NCBI RefSeq assembly: GCF_001368795.1
Contig: NZ_LN831198.1
Span: forward strand, 750,453 to 785,585
Length of the DNA: 35,133 nucleotides
Reading direction: 5' to 3'
DNA from: Paenibacillus ihuae
GTDB taxonomy: Bacteria > Bacillota > Bacilli > Paenibacillales > Paenibacillaceae
Both the position numbers and the translations under genes were made by a program. Positions 33,053 through 35,133 of the stretch are shown in pieces (the first letter of the stretch is position 1; every line of letters begins with the position of its first letter). The notes beneath the pieces were generated by a model. The model saw nothing but the letters and a program-made list of their open reading frames with translations, was not told the origin of the DNA and did not search any database.

Positions 33053-34222
33053 ATGACAATCAATGAGACGAAGCAAAGAATAGCGATTCTCCAGGCGACA
33101 CTAGCCGGGCGGGGAATTGCCGCCCTTGTAGCCTTTGCCAATGGGGCGCGTGAAGGAGCAGGTACTGTGCGGTATCTGACCGGCTGGATGCCCTTCAGCT
33201 CGGAAGTATTCCTGGTCGTTCCCGCGAAAGGGAGTGCCGTCATCGTATCTGCCGACAAAAACCGGGCACGTGCATTCCGCATGCGCTTTGGCGGGGAAGG
33301 CGAAGTTGTGAAAACGACGGATCTGTACGGCTCGCTGCAGGAGGTGCTGGCGAAGCTGGTGCAGCCCGGATCAGTACTCGCCTACACGGGTGCTGATGAT
33401 TTTACAGTCGAGCAGTCGGCCAGGTTCTTTACCCTGCTGGATGGCTACGAGAAGCTGGACGGGACCGGGATAGTGAATATACAGCGGCTGGAGCGCACGC
33501 CGTATGAAGTGGATAAACACCGGAAGGCGACGGAAATCGCCGATAAAATGGTGGCCCACGCCATGGGTATCGCCTCGGTTAAGGGAATTACCGGGGCAGA
33601 AATTATGGCCGAGGTGGAGTATTTGGGCAGACGGCTCGGTGCGGACTCTGCCTCCTGCTGGCTGGCGATCGGTGAGCGCCCGCCGGAAACGTATTTTGAA
33701 CTGTTCGAGCTGGTAGAGCCTGTAGGTCCGGATTCCCGTGTACAGATCGGCACAACGGTCTGCCAGGACGGGTATTATGCCCAGGTGCTGCGGATGGGGA
33801 TGTTCAAGGAGCCCTCTCCTGAGCTGCAGCGTATTTCCGGGGCAATTATTGGAATGCAGGATGCGGCGCTGGCTAAGATGGCGGCAGGCACGCCGGTTCA
33901 TGTCCTCGTGGATGTGCTGGAGGAAATGATTGATGAGTACTGCCCGTATACAAGAACGACTGATCCGTTCCGTTTCCAGTCGATCCACGGGATGAGCAAC
34001 AGCTACAGTGATCCCGGTGTGGCCCCTTTTCTGAATGCGGGCAGAGATCAATCACGAGACGGTGAATCGCCGCGGGTAGCGGAAAATATGGTCTTTGAAG
34101 TGCATCCCAACTTCACGGTCCCTGAGCTGGGGCATGTCTGCCATGGGGATACAGCGGTTGCCGGGAAGGACGGGGGAAGCTGGCTGTCCAAGACACCGCG
34201 GGGAATTTATTATCTGTCATAA
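33053..34222 (+). CDS. M24-fold (aminopeptidase P/creatinase-type) protein lacking canonical metal aspartates
   Basis: A 389-residue protein with a creatinase-like N-domain (to about residue 140) and a pita-bread M24 C-domain. The histidine segment IHGMSNSYSD and the glutamate segment MVFEVHPNF are recognisable. Where metallopeptidases have two metal-binding aspartates (DxG...DxTR), this protein reads GTTVCQDGYYAQVLRMG, so the metal site looks incomplete. It may be a creatinase-type hydrolase, which needs no metal, or a catalytically altered paralogue. The start at 33053 has AAGGAG eight bases upstream. It lies in the sugar importer operon, before a TIM-barrel isomerase, so a role in processing the imported compound is likely but undefined. 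Confidence 0.75.
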   Translation: MTINETKQRIAILQATLAGRGIAALVAFANGAREGAGTVRYLTGWMPFSSEVFLVVPAKGSAVIVSADKNRARAFRMRFGGEGEVVKTTDLYGSLQEVLAKLVQPGSVLAYTGADDFTVEQSARFFTLLDGYEKLDGTGIVNIQRLERTPYEVDKHRKATEIADKMVAHAMGIASVKGITGAEIMAEVEYLGRRLGADSASCWLAIGERPPETYFELFELVEPVGPDSRVQIGTTVCQDGYYAQVLRMGMFKEPSPELQRISGAIIGMQDAALAKMAAGTPVHVLVDVLEEMIDEYCPYTRTTDPFRFQSIHGMSNSYSDPGVAPFLNAGRDQSRDGESPRVAENMVFEVHPNFTVPELGHVCHGDTAVAGKDGGSWLSKTPRGIYYLS

Positions 34223-34252
34223 TAATTAGCTTATTGAAGGGGGAAACGAGCT

Positions 34253-35133
34253 ATGCGTATTGGTGTCGACGGGAAATATTTGCCTGGGGGGCATAATCTG
34301 AGTCCTGTGGAGAAGCTGGAATATGCTCATAGTCTGGGCCTGGAGGGGGTGTTCTTCCGGACGATCCTGCACATCAGTCCCAGTCTGGACCGTGCGGAGA
34401 TTCAGGCTGTGCAGCGGAAAGCGCAGGAGCTCGGTATGTATCTGGAGGCCGGGCTGGGCCGGGTCAATCCATATACGAATCCTGAAACCCCGGAGCTGCG
34501 CGCGATCGGCGGCGGTGATGTGCTGCTCGGCTTCCGCCGTATGATGGAGGCGGCAGCGGAAGCGGACATCCGCGAGCTATGGGTCTCCACCGGCGGAGCC
34601 AAGCCCTACAAGGGAATGTTCGCCACTGACCGTTTCCGCACCGATGTGACCTGGGAGGAACAGCTGGAAGCGACGCAGCGGCTGCTGCTGAAGCTGAAGC
34701 CGATTGCGCTTGATCTGGGGCTGCATCTTAATATGGAAACCCATGAGGAGATCACTTCCTATGAAATCGTCCGCCTGATTGAAGCGGTCGGAGCTGATGT
34801 GATGGGCGTGGTGTTCGATACCGCCAATGTAATGATCCGCGGCGAGCATCCCGTGCTTGCTGCCCGGCGTCTGGCGCCTTATGTACGGCAGACGCATATC
34901 AAGGATGCTTATCTTGAGCTGACCGACGGAGGGGTCTATCAGCGGGCAATGCCATGCGAAGGCGAAGGCGCGGTTGATTTCCGTGAGCTGCTGAAGGAGC
35001 TTAACCGCTATAACCCGGAGCTGACGTTATCCTTCGAAGCACAGGTTCCGCGCGGCGGGCGGATACCCGGCGAACCGATGATCATAGAAGTTCATGATCC
35101 GCACTGGATTCAGGGCCATCCGGATCTGACGCG
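34253..35133 (+). CDS. Sugar phosphate isomerase/epimerase (xylose isomerase-like TIM barrel), 3' end off window
   Basis: The frame is open from ATG 34253 (AAGGGGG nine bases upstream) to the right edge, 293 codons, so the stop is outside the window. The protein starts MRIGVDGKYLPGGHNLSPV and shows the AP-endonuclease-2/xylose-isomerase-like TIM barrel. Metal-ligand segments are visible as NMETHEE (E162), VVFDTANV, THIKDA and LSFEAQ. Such enzymes isomerise or epimerise sugars and polyols. It is the fifth gene from 29555 in one direction and probably acts on the compound imported by the transporter. The length so far is close to complete for the family. Confidence 0.85.
   Translation, partial: MRIGVDGKYLPGGHNLSPVEKLEYAHSLGLEGVFFRTILHISPSLDRAEIQAVQRKAQELGMYLEAGLGRVNPYTNPETPELRAIGGGDVLLGFRRMMEAAAEADIRELWVSTGGAKPYKGMFATDRFRTDVTWEEQLEATQRLLLKLKPIALDLGLHLNMETHEEITSYEIVRLIEAVGADVMGVVFDTANVMIRGEHPVLAARRLAPYVRQTHIKDAYLELTDGGVYQRAMPCEGEGAVDFRELLKELNRYNPELTLSFEAQVPRGGRIPGEPMIIEVHDPHWIQGHPDLT

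Overview
The window looks like chromosomal DNA of a Paenibacillus-type member of the Bacillota. The grounds are moderate GC, strong purine-rich ribosome binding sites (AAAGGAGG type), GTG and TTG starts, an S-layer-homology (SLH) surface protein, copper-amine-oxidase-N-domain secreted proteins, and an LplB/YtcP/YtcQ-type transporter beside a membrane-bound AraC regulator. Several intergenic regions hold palindromic or tandem repeat elements. The species assignment is an inference; no rRNA or other marker gene is present.

Left edge (1-1830): the 3' part of a TerD-vWA tellurium/stress-type gene, a clear terminator, and a convergent GNAT acetyltransferase. Region 2 (1937-13816) is the centrepiece: a sulfur-amino-acid salvage cluster resembling the Bacillus subtilis ytlI/ytmI (sna/tcy/cmo) locus. 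It has a LysR activator, an N-acetyltransferase, a polar amino acid ABC transporter (binding lipoprotein, two permeases, ATPase), a luciferase-like monooxygenase, an M20 amidohydrolase, a sarcosine-oxidase-type flavoprotein and a DinB-fold protein. After a 437-bp repeat-filled gap come a second, NtaA/DszA-type FMN monooxygenase and a second M20 amidohydrolase. The expected logic is import of an S-modified cysteine, N-acetylation, oxidative S-dealkylation and deacetylation to cysteine. The second permease carries a one-base frameshift, and the flavoprotein gene seems to begin at a non-AUG codon.

Region 3 (13817-14300) is a gene-free stretch with 51-bp tandem repeats and a nested hairpin element. 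Region 4 (14308-20583): pspC-pspA membrane stress genes on the minus strand, an HD-domain phosphohydrolase, and a 1358-residue secreted beta-propeller/poly-Gly/SLH protein. Region 5 (20664-26763): a CPBP membrane protease; a compact unit of two small membrane proteins, a zinc-ribbon protein and a PP2C-like phosphatase; a secreted transglutaminase-like gene split by a T-tract frameshift; and a SAM methyltransferase. Region 6 (26773-35133): a 146-bp palindromic element, then a membrane AraC-family sensor-regulator divergent from a carbohydrate-type ABC importer (two permeases and a lipoprotein), an M24-fold protein lacking the usual metal-binding aspartates, and a xylose-isomerase-like TIM-barrel protein running off the right edge.
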